Positions 10,624 to 22,398 of a stretch of 64,000 bases of DNA are shown piece after piece. The stretch spans positions 23,163,323-23,227,322 of the forward strand of contig OW804094.1 of the NCBI GenBank assembly GCA_942159475.1, in the 5' to 3' direction. How positions within the stretch are numbered: position 1 is the stretch's first letter; every line of letters begins with the position of its first letter. This DNA comes from Sthenelais limicola. Its lineage: Eukaryota; Annelida; Polychaeta; Phyllodocida; Sigalionidae. The position numbers and the translations under genes were made by a program. The notes under the pieces are model-generated. The model had not been told where the DNA came from. It did no database searches and worked only from the letters and a program-made list of their open reading frames with translations.

Positions 10624-11040
10624 GGGTCCTGGGTAAGACCATTAAGAGCCTTTCTGTCTCTTTTTTTCTGTCTCTTTCTCCCTTCTTATCTATCTCTATT
10701 TCCTGGGTAAGATCATAAAGTGTCTCACTCTCAGCTCTCCCGCCCTTGATATAACCATATTAAATGTGTTGATAAGGGCGTAAAGCAACCAACCTCACTC
10801 ACTCACTCTCAGCTCTCCCGCCCTTGATATAACCATATTAAATGTGTTGATAAGGGCGTAAAGCAACCAACCTCACTCACTCACTCTCAGCTCTCCCGCC
10901 CTTGATATAACCATATTAAATGTGTTGATAAGGGCGTAAAGCAACCAATCACTCACTCACTCCATCTCAGCTCTCCCACCCTTGATATAACCATATTAAA
11001 TGTGTTGATAAGGGCGTAAAGCAACCAATCTCACTCACTT
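10624..11040 (+). repeat. Family E tandem array, 4 copies of ~78-80 bp
   Basis: A pyrimidine-rich leader (GGTCCTGGGTAAGACC...) is followed by four units, each with ATAACCATATTAAATGTG, GTTGATAAGGGCGTAAAGC and a (TCAC)n spacer. The core plus (TCAC)n looks like the 3' tail of a LINE or SINE that has been tandemly amplified. Related arrays lie at 46,760-47,519 (three units) and near 17,020 (one unit). Confidence 0.85.
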
Positions 11041-11264
11041 GCCTATATTCAGCCATTTGCATTACAGCTCAGAGGGAATCCGAGGGAATACTCTAAATTC
11101 TTATTAGTACATTTCTCACCGTTGTAAACATTTTTTTAGATATAAAATTCATGAGAATGTGAGAAAGGATCAGGGATTGAATGTTGGAACTTCATTAAAT
11201 TACATAAAACTTGTGATAAAATTGCCTCCATAGCACTTAGCACATCCAGGTATGTTAAGTATAT

Positions 11265-11498
11265 GTGTCAGATTTTCAGAAAATGTACAATTGGCAGCTG
11301 TACACATTTAGTAAATTCTGCTAAATTAGGCTGCAATTTGGTCAATACTAGGTAAATTCGAGTATATTCAGCATTGCATTGATTCTAGCAATCTGTTTGG
11401 TTAAGTTGAACTGTGATTTGAACTTTATTTTCGTCTGGAATTTGGGTAATTTGAGAAGATTGGTGAAGTTGAATTGTACATTTTCTGGCGGCTTCACC
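11265..11498 (+). mobile_element. Family A MITE, copy 7 (type a)
   Basis: The left tip is mutated to GTGTCAG. It is flanked by ATAT on the left and TATA on the right. Confidence 0.85.
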
Positions 11499-12241
11499 TA
11501 TATACAAAGGTCGTGAAGATGAGCGATAATTCGGGCACTTCTCGCTTTATCTCATGATGGGACGAGATAAGTACGAGACTGATATTGATAAATCAAAGGG
11601 GCCGCTTCTTCTTCTTCCTAAATACTAATATGTCCATCAGGGATATGAAACCTTTAGAATGGAGTGGAAACAGTATTTTGCCTTTGCCTCGAAGCGTTTA
11701 ACATCTGCTTTTTGGCTTAGCATTATTAAATCTAATTGGAAATTTACATTTGAGTTCGGAGCCCGAGAAATCAGTTCATTTCTTCTGTTTCTTAGAATAT
11801 TTTGTATTGGCCTTTTATAATTGATTTAATTTCATCAGCACAACATCAATATCACATACTCAGGACAAAACATTAATCTTGCTATTAGCTGTTATTATGA
11901 GCTCAATCAATCTATTAATCTGCTATTACACTAGCCCTGCGTCATTATGACGTCTAATAACCAACAGCACTTTTGTATTGTTATTATCTCATCTTATCCG
12001 CCAATCATGAATGTCAACCTATCCATATTACCATCTCATGTATTTCCATTATCTTCTCGCAATCATATAATTTATTTTCATGTTCTTGTTGTAACCTTTG
12101 TAACTAAACCAATCAAGTAATTGGCAATCGGTGGAAGAACTACTTAGACCCTTGTCTATATAGACAGCCGAACTACCTCATTGTAAATAAGATCGAAATA
12201 CAATGAAGAATACTTGAATTGAATTGAATTGAATTGAATTC
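11499..12241 (+). mobile_element. Possible LINE/SINE 3' tail ending in (TGAAT)n
   Basis: Non-coding sequence ending in a pentanucleotide run (TGAAT-type) at about 12,211-12,241. Such short tandem tails are typical of CR1/L2-like and related retroposons. No coding part remains, so this call rests only on the tail. Confidence 0.3.
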
Positions 12242-12295
12242 TTGGATATTTGAAAATGAGAAATGAAACAATATTATTCAAACTTGCCTTATACC

Positions 12296-12325
12296 AACGA
12301 GATTATATTAACATAATCTCGTTGC
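12296..12325. repeat. Short perfect inverted repeat
   Basis: CAACGAGATTAT and its complement are separated by a few bases. The function is unknown. Confidence 0.6.
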
Positions 12326-12537
12326 TTATACCAATAATGATGAAACTAACTATATACCGAAACCAATATCAAGAATTCCTAAAACATGATGTACAAGAAA
12401 TGTAAATAATTCTTAAATAGGTTTAATTTAAGAAGTATCCAAGGATATGCATAACTTAAGTCGGACCTGGGGCGGGGGTTCATGAAAATAAGATGAAATC
12501 GTATGATATAAGAAACATTATACGATATAAGATACAT

Positions 12538-12772
12538 GGGTCAGATTTTCAGAAAATGTACAATTCGCCTTCACCAATCCTCTCAAATAACCCACATTTA
12601 AGACAAAAATGAGCTTCAAAATGCAGTTTAACACAACGGAACTGATACTTTAAATCAATGCAATATCAAATATACTCAGATATACCCGGTAATCATCGTC
12701 TTTCAGCCTAATTTAGCAGAATTTCCTAAATGTGTAGAGCTGCCAATTGTACATTTTCTGAAAATCTGACCC
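12538..12772 (-). mobile_element. Family A MITE, copy 8 (type b)
   Basis: Both ends are intact. ACAT flanks each side (4-bp duplication). Confidence 0.9.
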
Positions 12773-13051
12773 ACATGTCATACAATGTATCTTGCTCACA
12801 CATTATAGGACATATTCTTAAATAGTGAGCTTCATTAATTAAGTCCCACAACAATCAATATTATTTTGTTAATGAAAATCTCTGAGGAAATGAGGAAATA
12901 AATATATCTTCATTATTTCATGCATTCAATAACCGATTCAGACTGAAATTAACAGTTTTCATAAAGACTATTGTAAATAGTAACATACTTCTTTAAAACG
13001 ATCTTGAATTTAACATTTCTTGAAAATGTTTATGATACCTAAGACTCATAT

Positions 13052-13286
13052 GGGTCAGATTTTCAGAAAATGTACAATTCAACTTCGCCAATCATCTCAA
13101 ATAACCCAAATTTCAGACGAAAATAAAGTTCAAAATACAGTTCAACCTAACCAAACAGATTGCCAGAATCAATGCAATGCCGAATATACTTGAATTGACC
13201 TAATATTGGTCAAACTGCAGCCAAATTTAGCAGAATCTACCAAATATGTACAGCTGCCAATTGTACATTTTCTGAAAACCTGACCC
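13052..13286 (-). mobile_element. Family A MITE, copy 9 (type a)
   Basis: Both ends are intact. ATAT flanks each side. Confidence 0.9.
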
Positions 13287-13704
13287 ATATATAGGTGATA
13301 CTACTATGCACACAGCGAGGGACACCTCCTAACGTTGGCCAAATGGTATGTTACCACTCCCTCTACTCCACCTCATCCCTGGTCACATCTTATTTTAATA
13401 TCTTTGTCATATTACGAGCGGCGTTTCTTTGAAGAAGACAATTGGCGGTTTGTTGTGCACGAGGTAAGATGGTGTGGAGTGGCCATAGAGAATGGGGTAA
13501 ATACCAGATATCAAAAGGATAATTTAATATACATAAAAATAGAGAATAAATGGTGGATTCTTGCGTCTTGCGTCATACTAAGCTCTCTAAGCTCTTGACA
13601 TAAAACAGAAACTGGGATAGAGAATCGTATTTATAAATTTCAAGTGGATCATTTACATATTAATTTGTTATTGCTCTTCTTTAAATACAAACAAGGCTCA
13701 GAAT
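13287..13704. other. No recognised feature
   Basis: Contains an 87-codon plus-strand frame (13,335-13,598) without recognisable domains. I regard it as chance. Confidence 0.35.
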
Positions 13705-13800
13705 CAGTCTGGGCCCAAAGATGACAGAGCCCCTTAAAAAATTCATCATTTTCAGCTTAATTTACCAGGATTTACTCACATTTGATATGTATAGAGCCGC
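13705..13800. mobile_element. Family B end fragment joined to a family A fragment
   Basis: CAGTCTGGGCCCAAAGATGA (family B left end) runs to about 13,739. It is followed directly by an internal piece of family A type b (TTTCAGCTTAATTTACCAGG). Both are truncated at the junction. Confidence 0.55.
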
Positions 13801-15008
13801 CAATAGGGGATTTGCATAGCCGCCATTTTGAATCCTGATTCGCATTGAATTATGGGACTAATGGTACAGTATCAAATCAATAGAAAACATGCCATGTTCA
13901 GCATGGAATATTTATCAATGTTCTAATGTCAATATACATGTGACATTCATGTTTCCACAACACAAGCCTCCATCTTTCCCATCATGCATTTGGTTCTCAT
14001 AGATCATTTATACAAGCTCTGATATTGGTAAAATCATTCTTGCAATTTTCAATAAAATTGTTGCCAACTAGCTATTTGTATGTCAGATTTGAACAGAATC
14101 TATCCCAGCAGGCACTGCAGTAGGCATGCGCAGTGAGACATGCAGTTCCCCTATTGTACATCTTTAGGCTACCTGACCTTTCTATATCAAATATAGCTTA
14201 AGATATTACCAAAATGCTTCTTTAATTCGTCCTTCTTCGGTCCATATCACTATAGAATGGAACAATGAAATATCAGCGCTGAAAACGTAGAAAAAGGTGT
14301 TTCCCCACTAATTAATAATTTGGAAGAAGATTTTATTTTAAACCGAGATAAACATATCAAAATCCTTTTCTGTCCTGGGAATTTGAGAAGGGTTAGGAAT
14401 GAAAATACCACAAATTAGAAAAATTCATTTTTTTGGCGGAAATTAGGTGATAATACACCTTTAACGGACAGGAAATTAAAATAAAATAATGATCCATTTA
14501 ATTATATATCTCCTTGAATAGGCCACTGCACATATGTGTACAGTATGTACAGTGCATGCTGGGATGGACTCTGACATACAAATATTTGGCAAGATTGTTA
14601 TAGAAAATTGCAAGAATGTTTTCACCAATATCATACCTTTTATAAATGGTCTATAAAAAACCAAATGCATGATGGGAAAGATGGAGATTTGTCTCACGGA
14701 AACTTGTACAACACATGGATATTGACATTAGAAATGTTTATTAATCGATACACAAAACAATATGACGATATACAATCTATTCTTGCAGAGTACAGTGACA
14801 TGTGTATAATTGGTAGGAAATGAGCCTCAGTTTTAACCATTTGAACGGTTAAATCTGGTTGAGTGGCTATTACCTTTAGACATTAGAGCATTGATAAATA
14901 TTCCATGCTGAACATGGCATGTTTTTTATAGATGTCACACTGTACCATTAGTCCCATAATTCCATGCGAATCTAGATTCAAAATGGCGGCTATGCAAATG
15001 CCCTATTG
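13801..15008. mobile_element. Family F foldback element (~1.2 kb)
   Basis: The outer ends CAATAGGGGATTTGCATAGC and GGCGGCTATGCAAATGCC are inverted repeats. The complementarity runs inward for several hundred bases (13,801-14,150 against about 14,520-15,008), broken by about 145 bp of extra sequence around 14,735-14,880. There are no coding regions. Shorter relatives are at 20,380 and 54,296. Confidence 0.75.
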
Positions 15009-15325
15009 ATAATGCACCGGCTAAGTAATTGGCAAACACAGAGCTTTTCCCATGCACCGAATGAAACCCTTTGGGGGCGTGGCTATCTACAGAGAGGAAA
15101 TAGACATATAAACCTTCATTAACGGATTATGATCATACGTTTATGACATCCGATCGTTGTTAATGGGAGTAGAATTGAAAAGACCAAAGGTCCCGATGAC
15201 ACCTTAAAATTGATAAAAACTGAAAATGGTGTACAGTGTCGAGCCCCAGGGGGGTTGAAGATCAGCCGTGGACTTGATTGAGATATCAACTTTGTGCACT
15301 CACGCGTGTAACACAGTCTATATAA
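15009..15325. other. No recognised feature
   Basis: Non-coding sequence with no repeat ends recognised. Confidence 0.4.
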
Positions 15326-15558
15326 GGGTCGGATGTTCAGAAAATGTACAATTCGCCTTCACCAATCCTCTCAAATAACCCACATTTAAGACAGAAATGA
15401 GCTTCAAAATGCAGTTTAACATAACTGAACTGATACTTTAAATGAATGCGATACCAAATATACTCAGATATACCCGGTATTCTTCATTTTTCAGCCTAAT
15501 TTAGGAGAATTTCCTAAAATTGGAGCTGCCAATTGTACATTTTCTGGAAATCTGACCC
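15326..15558 (-). mobile_element. Family A MITE, copy 10 (type b)
   Basis: Ends GGGTCGGATGTTCAG and CTGGAAATCTGACCC. ATAA flanks both sides. Confidence 0.9.
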
Positions 15559-15832
15559 ATAAATGGATTGTATTAAATATACTTGTTATTGCATCAAAAC
15601 AAGCATTGTCAGTGATAGCCAAGTTCATCCCATTTATTATCGTTTAAAAAGGCGGTTATCTTTGTAAGTATTGTGTTGCATTTTGTGTGATAGGGGATTT
15701 TCACGTGTCATAAAGCATGTCAGGTACTGCAGTGCATGCTGGGAAAGAACGAGGTTATATGAACTCCACTTGTTACTTTTCCGCCCAACAACTCTGTGGT
15801 TAAAGCCCTACTCTCAGCTAACATTGATAAAT
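15559..15832. other. Short stretch with a family F-like piece
   Basis: At about 15,688-15,755, motifs such as ATAGGGGATTTTCACG and CAGTGCATGCTGGGAAAG resemble family F. Nothing else is recognised. Confidence 0.35.
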
Positions 15833-16067
15833 GGGTTAGATTTTCAGAAAATGTACAATTGGCAACTGTACACATTTAATAAGTTCTGCTAAATTAGGCT
15901 GCAATGTGGTCAATACTAGGTAAATTCGAGTATATTCGGCATTGCATTGATTATAGCAATCTGTTAGGTTAGGTTGAACTGAATTTTGAACTTTATTTTC
16001 GTCTGAAATTTGGGATATTTGAGAGGATTGGCGAAGTTGAATTGTACATTTTCTGAAACACTGACCC
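15833..16067 (+). mobile_element. Family A MITE, copy 11 (type a)
   Basis: Ends GGGTTAGATTTTCAG and CTGAAACACTGACCC. AAAT flanks both sides. Confidence 0.9.
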
Positions 16068-17019
16068 AAATACAGGGTGATTGAAGGAGCGTAAATATTG
16101 CACGAATTCCGTAACAACGAGTGCAATATTTTAAGCATCTGAAATCAACGAGTTAGTTAACAGATTTGCTTTCATAAAAAAAAGAGTCATAAAATTGAAT
16201 TATACCGGTAATCCTAGTAAAAAAACAGATTGGTTGCCATGACAACCCCAGGTAAATCACTAGTGATATAAATGCACTATAAGTGATGTGTAAATCACTC
16301 TAGATACGTTGCTTTCAGATCAATGCGTGTATAATTTAAAAAAACAAGGATTTCTATGTTTCGTCCTTTTCCCGACCCATCTGAAAGTCATTTGACCAGG
16401 TTTTTGGAGGATTCTACCCTATTAATGGTTAATATGAAAGAGCACGGCATCGATAATATTGTATAAATTCATGTTTTTAACTCATCCCTTCCTCTCAATA
16501 ATCCACCATTGACAAGGTGATATGAGTTGGAATTTTTGTTCTTAATTCTCATAAATTATCGTGTACCTTATTTTTTTATTTAATTGTACCTTAAATGAGT
16601 AATTATCTCACATTTAATATGTGAATGTACTTCGTAACTTGTACTGTCCTAAACAGAGATAATGTATAATATCTATTTTTCTCTATTTGTTTAAATCAGA
16701 CTGTCCTGAAAATATTCATACATATACGTGTGGAAATGTTGTAGACCTGAATAAAATATTTTCTAAATCTAAAAACCCCGTCATCTTTGCTGCAAGGTTC
16801 ATAACAGTCCACATTTATTTCGGCGACCCCTCTGAAATAGTTTGTTACGGGGGTTTCACTTATTATCGCTCGTTTTCTTTCGGCCGTTTCGACGTAACAT
16901 TTGTATGCATATAAGAGCAGCAAAATGTTCATAATTGCCGTCCTGTTGGTCAAACAATGACTACACTTCGTAAGATAATTCTTTAATGAATAATAATAAT
17001 GAAAGAAAACAACCTTCAA
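16068..17019. repeat. Dispersed-repeat stretch, type unknown
   Basis: The block at about 16,340-16,480 (CATTTGACCAGGTTTTTGGAGG) resembles 42,370-42,400. Another at about 16,690-16,780, ending GAATAAAATATTTTC, resembles 23,190-23,270. A shared TTCACTTATTATCGCTC occurs at about 16,855 and 42,448. These look like pieces of one dispersed element. The short frames here are not convincing. Confidence 0.35.
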
Positions 17020-17088
17020 TGTGTGGATAAGGCGTAAAGCAACCAATCTCACTCACTCACTCACTCACTCACTCACTCACTCACTCAC
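17020..17088 (+). repeat. Family E tail with (TCAC)n
   Basis: One decayed unit (GGATAAGGCGTAAAGCAACC) followed by a clean (TCAC)n run. Confidence 0.7.
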
Positions 17089-17212
17089 AAAACAATCCAG
17101 GCGTTTGAACAAAATTCAACATTTCTAGTATGACCTTGGAATGTTCATGGGTTTGACTATTATTGCATCAAGAGTAGCAATTCTGGGAAACCAGTCAAAT
17201 ATTACATAGTAT

Positions 17213-17592
17213 ACTATATAATATTAGACTAGAGTTTAAATCAATCATACCAGACCTTACAAGGGAGTAAATCACAGGTTAGGGGTCAGTTTTTCAGAAA
17301 ATTTACATTTGGCAGCTGTACACATTTAGTGAATTCTGCTAAATTAGGCTACAATTGGGTCAATACTAGGTAAACTCGAGTATATTCGAGTATTATTGCA
17401 TTGATTCTTGCAATCTGTTTGGTTAGGTTGAACAGTATTTTGAACTTTATTTTGGTCTGAAATTTGGGTTATTTCAGAGAATTTGTGAAGCGGAATTGTA
17501 CATTTTCTGGCGACTTCAACCATATATAATATTAGATTAGAGTTTAAATCAATCATACCAGACGTTACAAGCGAGTAAATTACAGGTTAGGT
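17213..17592. repeat. Direct duplication flanking a MITE
   Basis: A ~75-bp block (ATAATATTAGACTAGAGTTT...CACAGGTTAG) at 17,213-17,287 recurs at about 17,523-17,592 with a few changes. The family A copy lies between the two. Confidence 0.75.
17283..17521 (+). mobile_element. Family A MITE, copy 12 (type a)
   Basis: Left end GGGTCAGTTTTTCAG, right end CTGGCGACTTCAACC. It sits at the junction of the 75-bp duplication. Confidence 0.85.
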
Positions 17593-17740
17593 GTAGACTT
17601 GTGATCCTAAAGGAGTAGCATATGGCACCACAACAAAACTTGCAATCTTGCGCTTGGCTCAGACTTTAATTTCAGCATTGAGGCACGCTAATGAGGCAAG
17701 AAATTATAGGTTAGCTTGCCTTGACCCGGGGTCAGCCTAT

Positions 17741-17984
17741 GGGTCAGATTTTAAGAAAATGTACAATTCAACTTCACCAATCTTCTCAAATAAACCAAAT
17801 TTCAGACCAAAATAAAGTTCAAAATACAGTTCAACCTGACCGAACTTTAAAAACAGATTGCTAGAATCAATGCAATGCCAAATATACTCGAATTTATCTA
17901 GTATTGACCAAATTGCAGGCTAATTTAGCAGAATTTACTAAATGTGTACAGCTGCCAATTGTACATTTTCTGAAAATCTGACCC
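17741..17984 (-). mobile_element. Family A MITE, copy 13 (type a)
   Basis: Both ends are intact. CTAT flanks each side (perfect 4-bp duplication). There is a small internal insertion near 17,843. Confidence 0.9.
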
Positions 17985-18120
17985 CTATACAGACTCACCC
18001 TGGTGACCAACGCCAGAAGGAGGCGCTATATTGAAGGTTTGTCGCGAGTCAACAATGGGTTCGATTACTATTTTGCGACATAGGAATATATTATGCGCAC
18101 ATACATTTTAGGCCTTATAT

Positions 18121-18348
18121 GGGTCAGATCGGCTAGAAATGTACAATCTACCAATTCATGAAATTCTAGTAAATTTGGCTGACAAATTATAGATACTAGG
18201 TATATCTCGGTATATTTGGTATTGCGTTGATTCAGACAATGTGTTCGGTTATGTTGAATTGTATTTTAAACCATATTTTTGGTCTTAAATTTGGTTTATT
18301 TGAAAGGGTTGGTGAAGGTGAATTGTACATTTTCTTACGATTTGACCC
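18121..18348 (+). mobile_element. Family A MITE, copy 14 (type c)
   Basis: Left end GGGTCAGATCGGCTAG, right end CTTACGATTTGACCC. The flanks no longer match. Confidence 0.8.
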
Positions 18349-18534
18349 TTAGAAATACAAACCATTCTTTTCATATTACGGCTGTGGCCGACCCTGTATT
18401 GAAACATTAAATTCATACTAGACAGAAAACAGTGAGACAAAATAAAATGGGTTTTAATTCTTTTAATTCTTTAATTTAAAATTGTTCAACAGGATCTATG
18501 AGGCTAAAGAACTGAGAGATAATCATTCAATAAC

Positions 18535-18732
18535 CAGTCTAGGTCCAAACCCTCAGATAAGATAATGATGGTATGTCAGTGATTGGACGCCTACTTCGCT
18601 AAATTAATGGGATTTTAATGGGATTGTCATGACATGTTGCTGTCTTAACCGAACTATAATGGCATTTTGCGGTTTAAGGCGAGAGGCTTTCCCTCCATTT
18701 GAAGGGACTCTCTCATCTTTGGGCCTAGACTG
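18535..18732 (-). mobile_element. Family B MITE, copy 5
   Basis: Full length, CAGTCTAGGTCCAAAC to GGGCCTAGACTG, with both inverted ends present. Confidence 0.8.
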
Positions 18733-18876
18733 TAAGCTCCTCCATTTCCAACGTTGTGGAGGGTGGGGTTGTTAAACTGTCAGACCTTTTTAAGGCAATG
18801 GTTCGTCCGTCTGGGTGTACTAACCGTGTGAGTACTTAGAGACCTCATTAATCAATCATACTTGCTTGTCATATAT

Positions 18877-19111
18877 GGGTCAGATTTTCAGAAAATGTAC
18901 AATTCACCTTCACCAATCTTCTCAAATAAGTCAAATTTCAGACGAAAATAAAGTTCAAAATTCAGTTCAACCTAACCAAACAGATTGCTAGAATCAATGC
19001 AATGCCAAATATACCCGAATTTACCTAGTATTGACCAAATTGCAGCCTAATTTAGCAGGATTTACTAAATGTGTACAGCTGCCAATTGTACATTTTCTGA
19101 AAATCTGACCC
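18877..19111 (-). mobile_element. Family A MITE, copy 15 (type a)
   Basis: Both ends are intact. ATAT flanks each side. Confidence 0.9.
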
Positions 19112-19157
19112 ATATACTACATTACAACCATTCTACAGAAGAGAGGTAAATATATAT

Positions 19158-19404
19158 GGGTGAAATCGGTAGAAATGTAAAATTCGCCTTCACCAATCCT
19201 CTTAAATAATCCATTTAAGACAAAAATAGGGTTCACAATTCAGTCAAATATAACCAAACAGATTGTTTGAATTAAGGCAATATCAAATATCAAATATCTG
19301 AGTATACTCAGATATACCTAGTATTGACCATTTCTCAGTCTAATTTAGCAAAAATTACTAAATATATAAATCTGCCGATTGTACGTTTTCTGAAGATCTG
19401 ACCC
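19158..19404 (-). mobile_element. Family A MITE, copy 16 (type c)
   Basis: Left end GGGTGAAATCGGTAG, right end CTGAAGATCTGACCC. The interior has a short internal repeat near 19,285. Confidence 0.8.
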
Positions 19405-19576
19405 ATTTATACCTTGGTAGAATTAGGCTTCGGTACCGCTGTATGACACATCCTTACTTAATATTGTTCTTCATTAATAACTTTTCCGGCTATTTCTCCT
19501 TGCTAAGCACAGTTAAGGAACAATAATTATTATTATGGAAAGACTTACTATACAGACAATGCTAATTTACATTCCT

Positions 19577-19814
19577 GGGTCAGATTGTCAGAGAATGTAC
19601 AATCAGCAGGTCCATACATTTAATATAATCTGTTAAATTAGACAGAAAATTATGAAAACCACCTATAATTATCTGAGTATACTTGGCATTGAGTTAATTT
19701 AAGAAATCTGCTTGGTTGTGCTGTAGTGTATTTTGAACCTCATTTTTGTCTTAAATTTATGTTATTTGAGAGGATTGATGAAGGCAAATTTTACATTTTC
19801 TGACGATCTGACCC
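19577..19814 (+). mobile_element. Family A MITE, copy 17 (type c)
   Basis: Ends GGGTCAGATTGTCAG and CTGACGATCTGACCC. TCCT flanks each side. Confidence 0.9.
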
Positions 19815-19867
19815 TCCTACAGTAGGGATTCCACACCTAGAATTGCATAGTAAAGCGAACTATAAGT

Positions 19868-20102
19868 GGGTGAAGTCACCAGAAAATGTACAATTCCCTT
19901 TCACCAATCCTCTCAAAGAACATACATTTCAGACGAAAATAAAGTTCAAAATACAATTCAACCCAACCAAACCGATTGCTATAATCAATGCAATGCCGAA
20001 TATATTCGAATTTACCTATTATTGACCAAATTGCGGCCTTATTTAGCAGAATTTACTGAATGTGTACAGCTGCCAATTGTACATTTTCTGAAAATTGGTC
20101 CC
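19868..20102 (-). mobile_element. Family A MITE, copy 18 (type a)
   Basis: Left end GGGTGAAGTCACCAG, right end CTGAAAATTGGTCCC. AAGT flanks each side. Confidence 0.9.
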
Positions 20103-20379
20103 AAGTAAGGAGTTGTCATGAGGCGCCTGAACTGGGCGTGAGTTCACTCATGCGTGTCTGTATCGTTGGAGCCAACGCTCCGTGAATGCCAGTGATGCCA
20201 CCTATCGTACTAATAAGGAACCAAATCACAGAAGGAAGATTCAAATACAGTGGCACCTCAGTGGAGTTTAATTTAAAAAATCTCGTTGTTTTATTATTTA
20301 TACATGTTTTGTAAGTACAAAGTAGCAGTAGAAAATGTTATAACTATTTTTATCAAAATTATTATCATTTTCCAAAACT

Positions 20380-20584
20380 CAATAGGGGAGTTGCATGTCT
20401 CACTGTGCATGTCGGTACAAGATGGGAACTCGTGTTATGGAAACATGTAAAACACATGGATATTGACATTAGATCATTGACAAATACTCCATGCTGAATA
20501 TGACATGTTTTCTATGGATTTTATACTCTCCCATAATTCCATGCGAATCAAGATTCAAAATGGCGGCTATGCAACTCCCCTATT
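20380..20584. mobile_element. Family F, short copy
   Basis: CAATAGGGGAGTTGCAT on the left mirrors ATGCAACTCCCCTATT on the right. The interior matches the right arm of the 13.8-15.0 kb foldback. It looks like an internally deleted derivative. Confidence 0.7.
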
Positions 20585-20634
20585 CGCGCCTGCCACTTGT
20601 AGAATAAAATTAAAGAAGTTATCTTTTCTCATAT

Positions 20635-20815
20635 CAGTCTAGGCTCAGAGCCTCTCAGGTCAGATAAGGATGGTGTATCAGTGATTGGACGCCTACTGCG
20701 TTAATCGCTTTCCTGGCCCTGGAGTCTTAATGGAATTATAATGGCATTTTGCGGTTTGGAGCGAGAGGCTTTCCCTCAGTTTGGAAGGACTCTCTCAACT
20801 CTGAGCTTAGAATGT
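20635..20815 (-). mobile_element. Family B MITE, copy 6
   Basis: Left end CAGTCTAGGCTCAGAG, right end CTGAGCTTAGAATG; diverged but complete. Confidence 0.7.
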
Positions 20816-20868
20816 GATCTCTCCTTTCCTTTCCTTCTCCTCTCTTATTTTCCATTAGTATGTCGATT

Positions 20869-21045
20869 ACCCAAATTTCAGACGAAAATAAAGTTCAAAA
20901 TACAATTCAACCTAACCAAACACATTGCTAGAATCAATGCGAATATACCCGAATTTACCTAGTATTGACTAAATTGCAGCCCAATTTAGCAGAATTCACT
21001 AAATGTGTACAGCTGCCAATTATACATTTTCTAAAAGTCTGACCC
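20869..21045 (-). mobile_element. Family A MITE, copy 19 (left-truncated, type a)
   Basis: It begins inside the element (ACCCAAATTTCAGACG) and keeps the right end, CTAAAAGTCTGACCC. Confidence 0.75.
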
Positions 21046-21318
21046 ACATGCAAAAGCTGTATATACCCCAGATGGGAAGTAGGAAGAAAGGATTATATAT
21101 TCATCAGTCCCGTCAGAGGAACATTTCCAAATAAAAAGAAAATAAACCAAGAAATTGGCTGAGTACGATTTCCTGTGTGCCCACCACCCACCGCATGACT
21201 AAGCGACATGTTTGTATTTATATTTAACATAAACAGAATCATGTATACATGCAATGGTGGACAGGTATAGGGCAATCGCACTGTGTAGGTTGGATTTGAG
21301 CCGTAGTTCTGAGCAGGT

Positions 21319-21355
21319 GGGTCAGATTTTCAAAAAATGCACAATTTTGCTAAAA
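21319..21355. mobile_element. Family A MITE, left-end fragment
   Basis: Only the first ~28 bp (GGGTCAGATTTTCAAAAAAT) are present. Confidence 0.6.
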
Positions 21356-21540
21356 AAAATACACCGGCGGTGTCGGTACAGGAAAATAAGTCAAAAGGAA
21401 ATTCACCAGAAATTCACCAGAAATTATTTATTTCAATTTTTCTTTTAACAAGATCTTTTTGTAGTTATGTTTTTTGACTTTTCTGTAGGTTGGATTTGAG
21501 CAATGGAAGCAGGTTCTAGTGCAAATTGCGACGGATTTGT

Positions 21541-22110
21541 GATGTGTTTCAAGAAACTAAGTCACAAGTAGCAAAAAATGGAAATATTTGAAAAGATGAG
21601 GTCAAGCCGATTCCAATGATGGTAAACATTAAGACAGCTATTAGATATTTCCATATTTCAGGTTAGATATTTGTATTTTTGAAAAAGAAAGTTTGCAATA
21701 TTTCTTGGTAGGCAATTACCAATAAAGCAAGTAAAATATACTCCATAGGATGACCTTCGAAACACAATGATGTATTAAATGCACTGTCCTGAAATTTGAT
21801 ACATACGGGTCAGATTTTCAGAAAATGTACAATCTTCAGATCTACACATTTAATCAATTCTGCTAAATTAGGTCAATACTAGGTAAATTCGAGTATATTC
21901 GGCATTGCATTGATTCTAGCAATCTGTTTGGTTAGGTTGAACTGTATTTTGAACTTTATTTTCGTCTGAAATGTGGGTTATCTAAGAAGATTGGCAAAGG
22001 TGAATTGTACATTTTCTGAAAATCTGACCCATATTTACTAGAAGTGCTAGACCCACTAAAAATCAGAAGATTCCAATCAAGATATCTGGTGAATAATTCA
22101 CTCTGAACTG
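21541..22110. mobile_element. Family D element, copy 4, interrupted by a family A MITE
   Basis: It starts GATGTGTTTCAAGAAACTAA, but the right end is lost around 22,110. The family A copy at 21,807-22,030 is inserted inside it, so the D copy is older. Confidence 0.65.
21807..22030 (+). mobile_element. Family A MITE, copy 20 (type a), nested in family D
   Basis: Both ends are intact. The flanks ATAC and ATAT are a 4-bp duplication with one change. Confidence 0.85.
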
Positions 22111-22398
22111 TAAACCAATTACACATTTGGGCGGCGAAGTTGGTACAGGAAAATAAGTCAAAAGGAAATCAGAAATTCACCAGAAATTATTTATTTCAAT
22201 CTTTTTGTAGTTATGTTTTTTTGCCTTTTCTGCCTCTGCGTTAGATATAAGAGATGCACAAGTACTTTATATTAGATAAAGATGGACATCGATTAATACT
22301 TCTTCTATATAATCAATCAAACGTGATCTCCTCAGAGTTTGGAGGTAGGTTTACAACTTAAGATGGCATAGCAAGTGGTAAGGTACGATTAAAAATGT

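Larger units (their letters stand above)
21366..22230. repeat. Direct repeats flanking the family D/A composite
   Basis: A block with GTACAGGAAAATAAGTCAAA and CACCAGAAATTATTTATTTC occurs at about 21,366-21,487 and again at about 22,130-22,230. The second lacks an internal ~20 bp. Confidence 0.65.

Noticed and set aside
10624..11040. CRISPR-like array (regular 78-bp repeats)
   Set aside because: Eukaryotic context, repeats longer than the spacers, and spacers are simple (TCAC)n; it is a tandem retroposon tail.
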